Source: DATLFP01 sp035540955 (GTDB lineage: Bacteria > Actinomycetota > Acidimicrobiia > Acidimicrobiales > CADCSY01). Taken from it: DNA of 6,543 nucleotides. The notes below the pieces were generated by a model, which worked only from the letters and a program-made list of their open reading frames with translations, did not search any database and was not told the DNA's origin. The stretch spans positions 1 through 6,543 of the forward strand of contig DATLFP010000155.1 in the NCBI GenBank assembly GCA_035540955.1. The letters are read 5' to 3'. Position numbers and translations under genes: made by a program. Below are positions 5,507 through 6,543 of the stretch, piece by piece (positions within the stretch are counted from its first letter, which is position 1; each line of letters begins with the position of its first letter).

Positions 5507-6188
5507 GCACCGACGGCAGCTCGGCGAGGTGATCGATGCGCCGCCACCCTCGTTGCGGGACATCGGCGTCGTCGATCTCCTCGAGGGCCCAGGTGACGTG
5601 GTACGGGACGTGCACAGCATGTCCGCCGATGCCGACCACGGGCGCCACGTCCGACCGCATCGAGTTGCCGACCATCACGAACTGCTCGGGGGCCACGTCG
5701 AGGTCCTCGAGCAGCCGCCGGTAGCGCGCCTCGTCCTTCTCCGACACGATCTCGACATCGTCGAACAGCTCGCCGAGTCCGGAGCGGGCGAGCTTGCTCT
5801 CCTGATCGAACAGGTCGCCCTTGGTGACGAGGACGACGCGGTGCTCGCGGGCGGTGCTCTCGACCGCTTCCCGCGCCCCGTCGAGCAGCTCGGTCGGGTG
5901 CCGGAGCATCTCCTTGCCGAACTCGAGGAGCGTCATGATCTCCGCGGAGGTGACCCGCCCCTCGGTGACCTCGATGGCGGTCTCCACCATCGAGAGCGTG
6001 AAGCCCTTGATCCCGTAGCCGAAGATGGCGACGTTCTCGCGCTCGGTCGCCAGCATCCGCTCATGGAGGTGGCGGGGGTCGACGTACGGCTCGAGCAGGG
6101 CCTCGAACCGGCTCTGGGTCATCGTGAAGATCGTCTCGTTGTGCCAGAGCGTGTCGTCGCCGTCGAAGCCGACGACCTCGATCGTCAC
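5487..6188 (-). CDS. HAD-superfamily hydrolase (phosphatase-like)
   Basis: This 233-residue cytoplasmic protein has the haloacid dehalogenase fold and most likely hydrolyses a phosphate ester of unknown identity. Motif I is FDGDDTLW, with nucleophile D9 and acid/base D11. Motif II is LVTKGD, with T122. A lysine for motif III is present (K132 or K151). Motif IV is VMVGNSMRSD, where N175 and D180 occupy the usual Asp-rich metal site, a form typical of the COG1011-like group. Residues 15-100 are a helical cap. The C-terminal HVPYHVTWALEE segment also belongs to this group. I chose GTG 6188 because it overlaps the stop of the helicase gene as GTGA and has GAGAAG 5 nt upstream. GTG 6212 would extend the overlap by eight residues. 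The last 20 bp overlap the 3' end of the convergent kinase gene. The substrate cannot be predicted. Confidence 0.88.
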   Translation of the reverse strand: MTIEVVGFDGDDTLWHNETIFTMTQSRFEALLEPYVDPRHLHERMLATERENVAIFGYGIKGFTLSMVETAIEVTEGRVTSAEIMTLLEFGKEMLRHPTELLDGAREAVESTAREHRVVLVTKGDLFDQESKLARSGLGELFDDVEIVSEKDEARYRRLLEDLDVAPEQFVMVGNSMRSDVAPVVGIGGHAVHVPYHVTWALEEIDDADVPQRGWRRIDHLAELPSVLRSLAG

Positions 6189-6543
6189 CCGAGCTTCTCG
6201 AGCGGCGCCCACGACAGCAGCAGCCGCTTCTCGCCCACCGACGGGAACCGCACGAGCGCCTCGGCGTTGTCGCCCGCACCGCTGATCTCGAGGATGACGC
6301 CCTCACCCCACTTCCCGTGGCGCACGTCGTCGCCGACGCGCAGCCCGAGGGCCTCGGCCCCGGTGGTGGGCGGGGGCTCGGCCGCCGGCCGCAGGGCCCG
6401 CTCGTACATGCGGTCGCGGCCACCGAAGATGCGCCCGTCGGTGTCGTCGGAACGCCGCTCCCGTCGCCCGCGATCGCCCCCGCTTCCCCAGCCTCCCGCC
6501 CCCCGCTGGCCGCGCTCCTGGCTGCCGACGTCCTCGACGAGCT
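6185..6543 (-). CDS. pcrA: C-terminal end of a PcrA/UvrD-type DNA helicase, 5'-truncated by window edge
   Basis: The frame is open from the stop at 6185 to the right edge, giving 118 visible residues. This is the tail of a superfamily 1A helicase that unwinds DNA 3' to 5' in repair and at stalled transcription complexes. The visible part starts with LVEDVG, as at the end of the helicase core region. A glycine- and arginine-rich low-complexity linker follows (about 30 residues, many G, R, D and S), then a Tudor-like domain: VGDDVRHGKWGEGVI, VRFPSVGEKRLLL and WAPLEKLG. In Bacillus PcrA and E. coli UvrD this C-terminal Tudor fold contacts RNA polymerase. The ATG at 6407-6409 is internal: the linker and the upstream frame continue with helicase-like sequence, so the short reading from there is not a separate gene. 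The stop overlaps the HAD start by 4 bp. All helicase motifs are off the window, so UvrD or another paralogue is possible. Confidence 0.88.
   Translation of the reverse strand, partial: LVEDVGSQERGQRGAGGWGSGGDRGRRERRSDDTDGRIFGGRDRMYERALRPAAEPPPTTGAEALGLRVGDDVRHGKWGEGVILEISGAGDNAEALVRFPSVGEKRLLLSWAPLEKLG

Noticed and set aside
3593..5620. A very long minus-strand open frame running antisense through the whole kinase gene and into the acyl-CoA synthetase frame
   Set aside because: The sense strand encodes an unmistakable kinase with all catalytic boxes. The antisense translation is low-complexity and matches no family. It stays open because of the extreme G/C codon bias. The synthetase itself starts at 3556.
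6185..6409. A separate 74-residue gene starting at the ATG at 6409
   Set aside because: The same frame is open to the right edge and continues into the linker and LVED segment of a PcrA/UvrD helicase, so the ATG is internal.

Overview
The window is very GC-rich (by eye around 70% or more), gene-dense DNA with strong G/C third-position bias and several GTG starts. This points to a high-GC actinobacterium. An Acidimicrobiia-like lineage is my impression from protein style, not a demonstrated assignment. From memory, pcrA, a stand-alone B12-binding mutase subunit and sucCD also lie in one neighbourhood in Streptomyces, which fits an actinobacterial core-chromosome segment. I see no phage, transposase, CRISPR, tRNA or rRNA.

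Layout. Bases 1-1463 (minus strand) hold a two-gene unit: a cobalamin-binding acyl-CoA mutase subunit followed by sucC, whose C-terminus runs off the left edge. Bases 1484-1948 (plus strand) encode a small membrane-anchored protein. I read it as a Rieske-like fold that has lost its iron-sulfur ligands but kept a cysteine pair. Bases 1928-2045 hold two tandem 57-bp palindromic repeats that fill the gap between two convergent genes. Bases 2048-3556 (minus) encode an AMP-forming acyl-CoA synthetase. Bases 3593-5506 (plus) encode a PAS-GAF-PAS sensor histidine kinase that starts only 36 bp from the synthetase start. Bases 5487-6188 (minus) encode a HAD-superfamily hydrolase that overlaps the kinase tail by 20 bp. 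Bases 6185-6543 (minus) are the C-terminal end of a PcrA/UvrD helicase, overlapping the HAD start by 4 bp.

How the genes fit together. The B12 subunit and SucC make metabolic sense as a unit: an acyl-CoA mutase of the methylmalonyl type yields succinyl-CoA, and SucCD converts this to succinate with NTP formation. The acyl-CoA synthetase could feed acyl-CoAs into the same catabolism, but it is a separate transcription unit. The histidine kinase has no response regulator in view. The helicase and HAD gene look translationally coupled.

The window is mostly ordinary core genome. The parts most worth a second look are the degenerate Rieske-like protein and the paired palindromes that supply its last six codons. 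I found no convincing new multi-gene system.
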